A stretch of 14,145 bases of DNA from Spirochaetaceae bacterium (GCA_031265015.1 JAISDG010000082.1:1-14145), one strand, 5' to 3'. Positions 6,126 through 14,127 are shown, counted from the stretch's first letter. The notes: generated by a model from the letters alone, not told the origin. A program made the numbers and translations.

Positions 6126-8201
6126 ATGTTTTTTTCCAGGTTTAAAATCTCGACCAAGCTTATTGTTTCCAGCGCGGTATTCCTGATACCGGTGGGGATC
6201 ATGCTGTTCTTCATCTACTCGGGGACCATGGCGTCGATCCGCAAAAACCTGAACGAGCAAAGCGGGATCGGCTGCCTTCGGCCCGCGGCCGTGCTGATGG
6301 AAAAACTGTCCCGGTATCTGAACGTGTACCTGGGGCTGGAAACCGGAGACCTCTCCCGGCTGGACGAGGAAATCGGCGGAGCCATCAAGTCCCTGGACCG
6401 GGAGCTTGCCCAGTGGCGCAGGCCGGAGGGGAGCATCCCCGATTTGGCGGAGGCCTGGGAGGCGTTTAAAAAAATGCCCCCCGGGGATGACGGGATTTAT
6501 CAGGCCTGCCTGGATTTTGCCCTTTCGGTTCAGGAGCTGATCGGCTGGATAGGGGAACGTTCCACCCTGATCCTGGTCTCCGACATGAGAACCTATTATT
6601 TTATCAATACGGCCCTTTCCGCCCTGCCGGAAGCGTCGGTCCGGCTTATTTCCACGGGCAACGTCCTGCGGGCGGGCCTTGTCCGGGCGGAAGCCAACGT
6701 GGAACGCTGGAACGCGGAACTGGCCGACGCCCAGGCCCAGGGCCGCCGTCTTACCCAGGCCGGATTTACTTCGGATCCGAAGGACATCACGGTGATGATG
6801 CTTCCCTCCGAGGACTGGCAGGTGATTATCAACAACCGGCCCCTCTTCGAAGCCGATTCGGAACGCGTAAAAAACAGCCTGACCCTGGCCATGGAAGAGG
6901 GGGGCGGCGCCGAAGAGTTGGCCGGCGGCCTCGACGGCTACTTAAACGCGGCCGCGGCGCTTTCGGAGCAGTACGGCCGTATTTTCGGGTTTAACATTTC
7001 CAATCCCGCGACCGCGGCGGAATGTCTCGAAGGAATATCGAAACTTAACGCCGGAGCCGCGGGACTGTGGACCGCGATCCTGGACCAGCTTGACGGCCTT
7101 GTCAGATACAATACCGGCCTGGCCCAGAAGCGGCTTGCCCTGTACCTTGCCGTAGCCCTGATCTCGGTACTCCTGGCCTTTGCCTTTGTGGCCGTCAGCA
7201 CCCTGGACATTAACCGGTCGGTCAGGAGCCTTAAAACCCTGTTTAAGGGCCTGAATGAAAACGATCTGACCCTTTCCCTGGAGGTTAATTCCCAGGATGA
7301 ATTCGGGGAGCTGATGACGGCCTTTAACGGCTTCCTTAACATCCTCCGTTCCACCTTCGGTTCTTTTAAGCAAAGCGCCCAGCTGGTGGCAACATCGGTA
7401 TTTGATTTGTCTTCTTCTTCAAAGGAAATTACCACCACCGCCAACGAGCAGTCCGCCAGCGTTTCGGAGATTGTCAGCACCATGGAAAGCAGCAAAAACC
7501 TGTCGGAACAGATTGCCGTAAAAACAACGGAGGTGGCCCGGCTGGCCGCGGAAACCCAGGAGCTTTCCAGCAAGGGGGCGGAGCTGCGGGAGGCGAACCA
7601 GGGGATGATGGAAGACATCCGGCAGCAGAACCAAAAGATTATCAGCGAAATCCGCAATTTGTCCGACATGATTATCCGCATCAGCGAGGCGATCCGCATC
7701 ATCGACGGCATCGCGGATCAGACAAAGCTGATAGCATTTAACGCATCCCTGGAGGCGTCGTCGTCGGGGGAATCGGGGGCCCGGTTCTCCGTGGTGGCCG
7801 CCGAAATCAGGCGCTTCGCCGATAACGTTGTGGAATCCACCCGGGAGATCAAGCAGAAAATCGAAGAAGTGCAGGGCGCTTCCCAAACCCTGATTGCGGA
7901 AGCAAACAGCGGTTCCAGGCAGATCGAGCTTGGCTATGAAAGAATGAGCGAGCAGAAGATCGTCTTTGAACATATTGTCGAAAATTCCCAGAACGTGGCT
8001 ACCCGCTCGCAGCAGATATCGAACCTGAGCAAACAGCAGGAACTGGCTTCTTCCCAGATCTTTAACGCCCTTAAAGAAATATCCGCCGGGGTTAAGCAGT
8101 TTGTTATTGCCACAAGTTCTACTTCCAAGATTGCCGACAGCCTGAACGGCATGTCCGAGGAATTAAAAGAAAAAGTGGAAGAATACCGTACCGCTACGTG
8201 A
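6126..8201 (+). CDS. Methyl-accepting chemotaxis protein with large external domain and HAMP
   Basis: This encodes 691 residues. The layout is TM1 at about 12-31, a helical extracytoplasmic domain of about 300 residues, TM2 at about 337-358, HAMP at about 359-411 and a long signalling coiled coil to the C-terminus. The external domain includes STLILVSDMRTYYFINTALSALP, reminiscent of a helical sensor seen in many receptors (S-x-L-x3-D-x3-Y-Y); the ligand is unknown. The hairpin tip IADQTKLIAFNASLEASSSGE is recognisable but unusual: relative to the common DQTNLLALNAA(I/V)EAARAGE it has K for N, F for L and S for the trimer-contact R. The C-terminus ends EEYRTAT with no CheR-tethering pentapeptide. 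The ATG follows GGGGGGA. The protein should feed the CheA-REC kinase of this operon. Family certain; signal sensed unknown. Confidence 0.95.
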   Translation: MFFSRFKISTKLIVSSAVFLIPVGIMLFFIYSGTMASIRKNLNEQSGIGCLRPAAVLMEKLSRYLNVYLGLETGDLSRLDEEIGGAIKSLDRELAQWRRPEGSIPDLAEAWEAFKKMPPGDDGIYQACLDFALSVQELIGWIGERSTLILVSDMRTYYFINTALSALPEASVRLISTGNVLRAGLVRAEANVERWNAELADAQAQGRRLTQAGFTSDPKDITVMMLPSEDWQVIINNRPLFEADSERVKNSLTLAMEEGGGAEELAGGLDGYLNAAAALSEQYGRIFGFNISNPATAAECLEGISKLNAGAAGLWTAILDQLDGLVRYNTGLAQKRLALYLAVALISVLLAFAFVAVSTLDINRSVRSLKTLFKGLNENDLTLSLEVNSQDEFGELMTAFNGFLNILRSTFGSFKQSAQLVATSVFDLSSSSKEITTTANEQSASVSEIVSTMESSKNLSEQIAVKTTEVARLAAETQELSSKGAELREANQGMMEDIRQQNQKIISEIRNLSDMIIRISEAIRIIDGIADQTKLIAFNASLEASSSGESGARFSVVAAEIRRFADNVVESTREIKQKIEEVQGASQTLIAEANSGSRQIELGYERMSEQKIVFEHIVENSQNVATRSQQISNLSKQQELASSQIFNALKEISAGVKQFVIATSSTSKIADSLNGMSEELKEKVEEYRTAT

Positions 8202-8211
8202 GGGGCAAAAG

Positions 8212-9324
8212 ATGGCTGTGTCAAAAAACCTGTTCGGAATTTTCAGAATCGTCCTGACCGCGGCGCTGGCGCTGGTAACCCTGGGAGCGCTGATCTATCC
8301 CTTCGCGGCCGGCGGCCCGGCGGCGGGGAACGTCCTGCGGATCCTGCTTGCCGCGGCGCTGGACATTTCCGCGGCTGTCGTGCTGAAGGAATGCCGCCGG
8401 CTGGAGGCGGAAAAGGAGGCCCTGCGGGCCCGGCCGGAGGGCGCCCGGACGGAGTCCTTCGGCAGGGCCGCGGGACTGGTTAAAACCATCCAGGAATCCG
8501 CCGGGGCTATTTCCCTTTCCAACAGCGACAACTTCGGTACCGCCAACAATCAGGCCGCCAGTATGGATGAAATCGAAACGACGATCAACGAAAACGCCAG
8601 GATCGCCGCGGAAATCGCCGACAAAACGGGCAGCGTTGCCACCATCGCTTCGAAGATGGAAGGAGACGTGCTGAACGGTTTTTCCGTTCTGGAAAAAAAC
8701 GTCAGGAAAATGGGGGACATCAAGGAAAAAAATTCGGGAATAATCAACGGCATCATCTCCCTGGGGAATAAGATTACCAAGATCAGGGATATTGTCAGGG
8801 TTATCAACACTATTACGGATCAGACAAAGGTTATTGCATTTAACGCGGCCCTGGAAGCGGCCAGCGCCGGGGAAACGGGCAAGCGTTTTGCCGTGGTCGC
8901 CGGGGAAGTAAACCGCCTGGCGGACGACATCGCGGGCCTTACCAGGCAGATCCGCGAACAGGTGGAGGAAATACAAAGTTCTTCCTCTTCGCTTATTATC
9001 TACAGCGAGGAAGGATCGGACCGTATCGCCGAAGGATACAAGCTTATCAAGGACCTGGAGGACATTTTCCGGGAAATCCGTTCCGGGGCGGAAATTACCT
9101 CAAACCAGGCTCAGATTATAACGGTTTCCACCCAAAAGCAGCGCAAGTCCAGCGAACAGATCAATATTGCCGTGGCCGATGTTTCCCGGGGCTTAAAGGA
9201 CTTTATCAGTTCCGCCGAAAACGCCAAAACCTCGGCCGATAAACTGGCCGATCTTGCCCGGGAACTGGAATCTTTTATGGGCGGCGGGAAAAAACAGCCC
9301 GGTTCAGGCGATTATGGCAATTGA
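8212..9324 (+). CDS. Minimal methyl-accepting protein: two TM segments, no sensor domain, no HAMP
   Basis: This encodes 370 residues. Two hydrophobic helices (about 10-31 and 41-58) are separated by only about ten residues. A short coil then leads straight into the signalling domain from about 85 onward. There is no room for an external ligand-binding domain, and no HAMP signature is seen. The tip ITDQTKVIAFNAALEAASAGE shares the K, F and S substitutions of the neighbouring large receptor, suggesting both work with the same kinase and adaptors. It could sense membrane state, receive input from a partner protein, or act as an array scaffold. It follows the first receptor by 10 bases with GAGGGG before the ATG. 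Its end overlaps the cheA start by 11 bases. Receptor identity is secure; lack of a sensor is read directly from the sequence. Confidence 0.9.
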   Translation: MAVSKNLFGIFRIVLTAALALVTLGALIYPFAAGGPAAGNVLRILLAAALDISAAVVLKECRRLEAEKEALRARPEGARTESFGRAAGLVKTIQESAGAISLSNSDNFGTANNQAASMDEIETTINENARIAAEIADKTGSVATIASKMEGDVLNGFSVLEKNVRKMGDIKEKNSGIINGIISLGNKITKIRDIVRVINTITDQTKVIAFNAALEAASAGETGKRFAVVAGEVNRLADDIAGLTRQIREQVEEIQSSSSSLIIYSEEGSDRIAEGYKLIKDLEDIFREIRSGAEITSNQAQIITVSTQKQRKSSEQINIAVADVSRGLKDFISSAENAKTSADKLADLARELESFMGGGKKQPGSGDYGN

Positions 9325-11629
9325 CAAATCAAAGTACATCGGCAAGTTTGTCGATGAGGGATTTGAAAACATCTCCGTGGTAGAGACGCTGCTCTTTGAA
9401 ATAAAAGAGGGGGGCTCCGTTCAGGACGACCTGGTAACCCTGATGCGGGCCCTTCACACCTTAAAGGGCTCCGCCCGGATGCTGGAATTCAAACAAATCG
9501 AAAGCCTTTCCCACGCCCTGGAAAGCGTGTTCGCCGCCCTTAAGGAAGAGCGGATACACTTAAGCGATCAGGCGGTACGGCTTATCCTGGCCGGAACGGA
9601 CGAGCTTAAGGCCGGCCTTTCGTCGGTAAAAGCGGAGGCCGTCGACGCCATAGACGCGGCGGTGTTCCGGAAGGAACTGTCCGCCCTGGCCGCCAATGAA
9701 GATTTTACGATACCCCGGATAAACCGCGCCCCTGCCGCGGAAGCCCCCGCTTCCGGAGAAGCCGGCGGCGGCGCGGAAAACGGCACCGCGGAAAACGGCG
9801 GTGCGGAAGCCGCCTCCGGGGCCGGAACCGGCAGTGCTGAAAGCGCCGCCCGGGCCGGTTCGGAAAAAGTTCCCCCCGCCGCCGAAACGCCGGCCAGGGA
9901 GTCTAAGCGCAGCAAGCTGGAAGACGCAAAGTCCGAAAGCATCAGGATATCCCTGGACCGGATTAACGAAATCATCAGGAATACCGCGGCGCTGCAGTCC
10001 CTGGAAATTGCCGCAAAAAACATAGCCCGGGATACGGAGGAATTAAGCGACCAGTCCCGGCGCTATTCGGCGCTTCTGGCTGGCGGGGAATCCTACAATT
10101 CCCCGCTGCTCAGGGAATTCCGTCCCCTGGAAACCATGATCAGCAAGCTTGTCTCCATCGTCAAAAATTACGCCATCGACGCGGGCAACCACACCAGGGG
10201 AACCTACGACAGCGTTATTTCCCTGCGGATGCTTCCCCTGTCCACGGTCCTTGACGCGTATCCCCGCTATGTCTTTACCATCGCCTCGGAGCTGGGCAAA
10301 CAGGTCCAGATCCGCATTGAGGGCGCGGAAAACGAAATCGACAAAAATCTGATAGAATCCCTTTCGGAAGTTTTCCTGCACATGATCCGTAATTCCATCG
10401 ACCACGGCATAGAGCCCCCCGCGGAACGGAAGGCCCTGGGAAAGGGTGAGGCGGGCCTCCTGGTTATCCGCTGCGTCCGGGAAAGCGGGAATATGAAGAT
10501 TACCATTACCGACGACGGCAGGGGCATCGATACCGAAGGCATCAGGAAAAAAATTGCCGAAAAGGGCCTGGTGTCCGGAGAAACTGCGGCGGCTTTAAAC
10601 GAAGAAGAGCTGATCAACTACATATTTCAAAGCGGTTTTTCCACCGCGGAAAAGCTTTCCAGCGTTTCCGGCCGGGGAGTGGGGATGGACGCGGTGCGGA
10701 ACAATATCGAGCGGATGAAGGGAAGCATTACCGTACAAAGCGTTCCCGGACAGGGTACGGTTTTCGCCATTTCGGTGCCCTTGTCCATGGCGTCCCTCAT
10801 GGGGTTTCCCGTTTCGTCGGGAACCATGAAATTCATTATCCCCGCAAATTTTGTGGATACGATCCTGCTGGTGGGCCGGGAGGACATTATCACCGTGGTG
10901 GACAGGCCCGGAATAAAATACGAAGGCCGCATTGTCAAGCTTTACTACCTCCATCAGATTTTAAAAATTCCCGGGGCCGAAAAAAAGCAGGAAAACGAAT
11001 CGGTCTTTGTGGTGATTATCCGGGCCTACGAGGAAACCGTCGCCCTGGCGGTAAGCAGCATCAGCAGCATGCGGCAGGTGATCCTTAAAAACATGCCCTC
11101 CTTTCTGGAAAACATGGCGGTCTTTTCCGGGGTGGTCCTGAGCGAAGACTACGAGATGGTGCCCGCCCTGCATATCCCGACGCTCGTAAAAATGGCCCGG
11201 CGCACAAAAACCATCGACATGAAAAAACGCCACATCGACTACGAGCGGCTGCGTAAATCAATCCTGGTGGTGGACGATTCCCGGCCTACCAGGGACATAG
11301 AACGGGACATACTCCAGGCGGAAGGGTACAGGGTGGATACCGCCGCCGACGGTTCCGAGGCCCTGGCCGCGGCAAAAAACACCCGCTACGATCTTGTCTG
11401 TACGGACCTGGCCATGCCGAATATGGACGGGTTTATGCTGACCGAGAATATCAGAAAAAACGACAATTTAAAAAATATTCCCATTATCATCATTTCGTCA
11501 AAAACCGACGAAGAGGACCAAAAGAGGGCCGCGATGTTGGGCGCAAACCGGTATATCGTCAAAAATTCATTTAACGACCATAACCTGTTAAGCGCCATCC
11601 GGGAATTAATCGGAGAAGCCAATGGATAA
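9314..11629 (+). CDS. cheA: CheA-REC hybrid histidine kinase
   Basis: This encodes 771 residues from ATG 9314. In order: HPt domain with phospho-acceptor H48 in LHTLKGSARM; an Ala/Gly/Glu-rich linker (about 135-195) where the P2 CheY/CheB-docking domain would normally be; the P3 dimerisation helices; the ATPase domain with N box HMIRNSIDHGIE (356-367), G1 DDGRGID (400-406) and G2 GRGVGMDAV (from about 453); a CheW-like P5 domain; and a C-terminal receiver with D654/D655, phospho-acceptor D698 in TDLAMPNMDG and a Lys in YIVKNSF. The layout matches WspE and FrzE. The kinase autophosphorylates under receptor control and should pass phosphate to its own receiver, CheB and the cyclase receiver. 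It overlaps the preceding receptor gene by 11 bases and the cyclase gene by 8. The Shine-Dalgarno is poor, consistent with coupled translation; an in-frame TTG at 9254 lies deep inside the receptor gene and is unlikely. Confidence 0.95.
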   Translation: MAIDKSKYIGKFVDEGFENISVVETLLFEIKEGGSVQDDLVTLMRALHTLKGSARMLEFKQIESLSHALESVFAALKEERIHLSDQAVRLILAGTDELKAGLSSVKAEAVDAIDAAVFRKELSALAANEDFTIPRINRAPAAEAPASGEAGGGAENGTAENGGAEAASGAGTGSAESAARAGSEKVPPAAETPARESKRSKLEDAKSESIRISLDRINEIIRNTAALQSLEIAAKNIARDTEELSDQSRRYSALLAGGESYNSPLLREFRPLETMISKLVSIVKNYAIDAGNHTRGTYDSVISLRMLPLSTVLDAYPRYVFTIASELGKQVQIRIEGAENEIDKNLIESLSEVFLHMIRNSIDHGIEPPAERKALGKGEAGLLVIRCVRESGNMKITITDDGRGIDTEGIRKKIAEKGLVSGETAAALNEEELINYIFQSGFSTAEKLSSVSGRGVGMDAVRNNIERMKGSITVQSVPGQGTVFAISVPLSMASLMGFPVSSGTMKFIIPANFVDTILLVGREDIITVVDRPGIKYEGRIVKLYYLHQILKIPGAEKKQENESVFVVIIRAYEETVALAVSSISSMRQVILKNMPSFLENMAVFSGVVLSEDYEMVPALHIPTLVKMARRTKTIDMKKRHIDYERLRKSILVVDDSRPTRDIERDILQAEGYRVDTAADGSEALAAAKNTRYDLVCTDLAMPNMDGFMLTENIRKNDNLKNIPIIIISSKTDEEDQKRAAMLGANRYIVKNSFNDHNLLSAIRELIGEANG

Positions 11630-13508
11630 CAAAACGGCCAAAAAACGGATTTTGGTTTTTGAGGATTCGGATATTTTTGCGGACATGCTCCTGGAATTCC
11701 TTGACGGCGAAGGGTACGAAACGGGACGGGCGGTGAACGGCCTGGAGGGAATCAAAATGACCTATTCCTTTCTGCCCCAGCTTATCGTTACCGATGTGGA
11801 AATGCCCCTCTTTAAAGGTTACCAGGCGACGCGGCTTTTAAAGTCCCGGCCTTCCACCAAACCAATTCCGGTTATCATGTTTACCTCTCTGGGCGAATCA
11901 AAGGACAAGTTCTGGGGCGGCCAGGCGGGGGCCGATTATTATATAGAAAAATCCCCGGAAAATTTTTCAAAACTGAAAGAACAGATAGAGGTTTTTCTTG
12001 ACGGCGCCCCCCCGGTGGATTACGAGCGGATTAAACGGGAGGGAAAGCGGATTAACGACAATTCCCTTATCGAGATGGTAAACAACCTGCTGGATACCAA
12101 GCTGTTCCAGACCACCGTCATAGGACTGCTGGCGGAACTTTCGGTCAAGCTCAGCTCCCTGGAAGAGGTTGTCCGGGGGGTATTTGATCTCCTGCGGAAT
12201 ATCTGCGAATGTGAAATTTGTACCGTCATGATCAAGGATACGGACAATTCCCTGGCGGTGTACACCGCCAACCACTCCGGCTATACGGAAGCAATCGCCG
12301 AGGATTTTAAAGCCGTTACCATCGCCGATTTTAATACCTTCTTTCCCGATTACCAGGTGGTTTCCCGGGAGGTGGAGGATTTTTTCGGGGCCGGTGAAAA
12401 AAACAAAAAGATCGAATCCTATATCATGCTGCCCTTAAAAAGTTCCGGCGAGGATTTTGCCACGGTTCATATCGGCAATTCCGTTAAGGAGTATTTTTCC
12501 CCGCTGATCCTGGAAAACATAAACGTTTTTTTATCCGCCGCGGCCCCGATCATAGCCAACGCCCTCAGGCTCCGCCAGATGGACACGCTGCAAAAGAAAA
12601 CCAGGGCCGCCTTTGCCCGGTACGTACCCATCGACGTCATGGACGAGATCATCAAGAAATCCTCCACCCAGTCCAGCCAGAGCGAAACCAGGGTGGTGGC
12701 GGTTCTTTTTTCTGATATCCGGAATTTTACCAAGATCTCTGAAAAAACCAACGCCCAGGAACTGGTTACCTTTCTGAACGCCTATTTTTCCCTGATGGGA
12801 AACGAAATCGTCGCCGAAGGGGGGAACATCGACAAATTTATCGGCGACGCCATCATGGCGATCTTCGGCGCCCCCAAAACCCTGGAAAACGCCTCCGCCA
12901 GTTCTATCCGGGCGGCCCTGCGGATGGCGAAGGCCCTCTCCCGGGTGGATACCGCGGGGATCACCCTGCCCGAATCGGGATTCGGCGCGGGGATCGGCAT
13001 CAACTTTGGCGAGTGCGTGGTGGGCAACATCGGCTTCCATGACAAGCTGGATTATACGGTTATCGGCGACACGGTGAACCTGGCCTCCCGGCTTGAGGGG
13101 GTTACCAAGTATTACCGGCAGTCCATCATCGTGTCGGAAAACGTCTATGCCGCGGCCAGGGACGAATTTATTTTCCGCAAGGCCGACAGCGTCCGGGTAA
13201 AGGGAAAGAACGAGGCGGTGGGCCTCTACGCGGTGTACGCCGCCTACCGGGGCGAGGGGGACGGGGACCTGCCGCCGGGGATAGTGCTGGACCGGGAAGC
13301 CCTGGACCAGTACAACAAGGGCCTTAAGCTGTACACCATGCGGGAATGGGAAACCGCCCGCCAGTACTTTGACCAGGCCCGGGGCATTACGGAAAAATCC
13401 GGGGGCGAAGATTACCTTTCCTCCATGTACATTACCCGCATCGGGGAACACATACAAAACCCGCCCCCCGCAGACTGGGACGCCACCATTACCATGACGG
13501 AAAAGTAG
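11622..13508 (+). CDS. Response regulator with GAF and class III adenylate cyclase domains
   Basis: This encodes 628 residues. The receiver domain (about 9-128) has E14/D15, phospho-acceptor D58 in VTDVEMP, T in MFTSLGE and K in YYIEKS. A GAF-like domain spans about 165-315. The class III cyclase domain (about 355-535) keeps the metal-binding Asp in LFSDIRNFT, the Lys/Asp of NIDKFIGDAIMAIFG (the Lys being the adenine-selecting residue), the Asp of DYTVIGDTVN and the Asn/Arg of NLASRLEG. It should make cAMP from ATP. The C-terminus has a TPR-like helix pair (YNKGLKLYTMREWETARQYF) and ends NPPPADWDATITMTEK, a tail I recall from other bacterial cyclases. It is the last gene of the operon, overlapping cheA by 8 bases (ATGGATAA). 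It occupies the output position held by the diguanylate cyclase WspR in Wsp systems. Cyclase activity is well supported; control by CheA phosphorylation is inferred from context. Confidence 0.93.
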   Translation: MDNKTAKKRILVFEDSDIFADMLLEFLDGEGYETGRAVNGLEGIKMTYSFLPQLIVTDVEMPLFKGYQATRLLKSRPSTKPIPVIMFTSLGESKDKFWGGQAGADYYIEKSPENFSKLKEQIEVFLDGAPPVDYERIKREGKRINDNSLIEMVNNLLDTKLFQTTVIGLLAELSVKLSSLEEVVRGVFDLLRNICECEICTVMIKDTDNSLAVYTANHSGYTEAIAEDFKAVTIADFNTFFPDYQVVSREVEDFFGAGEKNKKIESYIMLPLKSSGEDFATVHIGNSVKEYFSPLILENINVFLSAAAPIIANALRLRQMDTLQKKTRAAFARYVPIDVMDEIIKKSSTQSSQSETRVVAVLFSDIRNFTKISEKTNAQELVTFLNAYFSLMGNEIVAEGGNIDKFIGDAIMAIFGAPKTLENASASSIRAALRMAKALSRVDTAGITLPESGFGAGIGINFGECVVGNIGFHDKLDYTVIGDTVNLASRLEGVTKYYRQSIIVSENVYAAARDEFIFRKADSVRVKGKNEAVGLYAVYAAYRGEGDGDLPPGIVLDREALDQYNKGLKLYTMREWETARQYFDQARGITEKSGGEDYLSSMYITRIGEHIQNPPPADWDATITMTEK

Positions 13509-13563
13509 GCCCCGAAAGCGGGGGCCCCAAAAGAGGGGCCGCCGCTCCCATCCCTGTCTTTTT
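13508..13563 (+). terminator. GC-rich alternating hairpins after the cyclase, possible terminator
   Basis: GGCCCC (13508-13513) can pair with GGGGCC (13521-13526). Alternatively GGCCCC at 13523-13528 can pair with GGGGCC at 13535-13540. The two folds share bases and exclude each other. A run of five T stands at 13559-13563, 18 bases beyond the second stem, too far for a textbook intrinsic terminator. It may still end or weaken the operon transcript. Confidence 0.4.
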
Positions 13564-13576
13564 GGCGGGAACGAGG

Positions 13577-13582
13577 TATACT
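13577..13582 (+). promoter_or_regulatory. -10 element of the toxin-antitoxin cassette
   Basis: TATACT ends six bases before the ATG at 13589, the same spacing as at cheW. No good -35 is found at 16-18 bases upstream. Transcription from it would begin at or beside the start codon, giving a leaderless toxin mRNA. Confidence 0.45.
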
Positions 13583-13588
13583 CAAGAT

Positions 13589-13861
13589 ATGGACTTTGTT
13601 ATTGAGTTTAATCCCGATGCCTTCAAACACGGCGCAAGTGAGGCTGACATCAGAAGGGTTTTCGATACCGCGGTATACGATGGTCTATTGGACGAACCTG
13701 ATGATGCCGATGCGCGGGATAAATATCTGCTTATCGGCTTTGACCGCAAGGCCAATCCCCTTGAAGTCCTGTATAACTTTGTGAGCGATTATCATGTAAA
13801 TGTGTTCCACGCAATGCCGTGCAGGAATATCTATCATCACCTATTAAAGCCGGAGGACTAA
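13589..13861 (+). CDS. Probable toxin, BrnT-like small protein
   Basis: This encodes 90 residues from ATG 13589. The start VIEFNPDAFKHGASEADIRRVF, then YLLIGFDRKANPLEVLYNF and VFHAMPCRNIYHHLL, matches a family of small BrnT-like proteins that I recall with the pattern KHG-(V/A)-S-x2-D-I, (L)IG-x-D-x2-x-N-x-LEV and a conserved HAMP/R-x3-Y end. Such proteins are usually the toxin of type II toxin-antitoxin pairs and are thought to be RNases; activity here is not shown. An in-frame start at 13562 would add nine residues, but it lies upstream of the TATACT element and has no good ribosome-binding site, so 13589 is preferred. The next gene begins after two bases. Codon use looks less GC-rich than in the chemosensory genes, consistent with an acquired cassette. 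Confidence 0.6.
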   Translation: MDFVIEFNPDAFKHGASEADIRRVFDTAVYDGLLDEPDDADARDKYLLIGFDRKANPLEVLYNFVSDYHVNVFHAMPCRNIYHHLLKPED

Positions 13862-13863
13862 CA

Positions 13864-14127
13864 ATGGCGAGAATGACAGAGGAAGAAGCGGCCAGACTGG
13901 ACGAAAAATGGACAAAGAATCCCCCCAGGCCCGGCCCGAACGGAACAGGCTATTTTACGCAGTGTAAAAAAGCCGCCCATACGATAACTATTGACAGTTT
14001 TACCGCCAATTACCTGTCGAGCAAGGCAATAGCCGACCATAAAACCCCGGCGGAGATTATCGGCGAAATGGTACAGGAACGAATCGCCGCTTCAATGCAG
14101 GGCGAACTGAACACCGCATCCATTTAG
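13864..14127 (+). CDS. Probable antitoxin with ribbon-helix-helix-like C-terminus
   Basis: This encodes 87 residues from ATG 13864. It begins MARMTEEEAARLDEKWTKNP, then has a Pro/Gly-rich stretch. From about residue 38 follow a strand (HTITIDSF) and two helices (TANYLSSKAIADHK and PAEIIGEMVQERIAAS), the order of a ribbon-helix-helix DNA-binding fold. Paired with a toxin-like gene two bases upstream, it is best read as the cognate antitoxin and probable repressor of the cassette. A strong GGAGGA (13853-13858) lies at good distance before the ATG, in contrast to the toxin, which has none. That difference could favour antitoxin synthesis. An ATG at 13873 is possible. The remaining 18 bases of the window hold nothing recognisable. 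Confidence 0.55.
   Translation: MARMTEEEAARLDEKWTKNPPRPGPNGTGYFTQCKKAAHTITIDSFTANYLSSKAIADHKTPAEIIGEMVQERIAASMQGELNTASI

Noticed and set aside
6938..7711. Minus-strand open frame of 257 residues opposite the large receptor
   Set aside because: Ser/Arg-rich low-information translation, antisense to conserved HAMP and signalling domains; no start signal or recognisable motif.
9254..9313. Longer CheA starting at TTG 9254
   Set aside because: This would put 20 extra residues deep inside the preceding receptor gene; the HPt domain begins naturally at ATG 9314.
12531..13457. Long open frame of 308 residues on the minus strand opposite the cyclase
   Set aside because: It lies wholly within the conserved cyclase coding sequence, has no family character, and is the kind of open antisense frame that GC-rich codon use creates.
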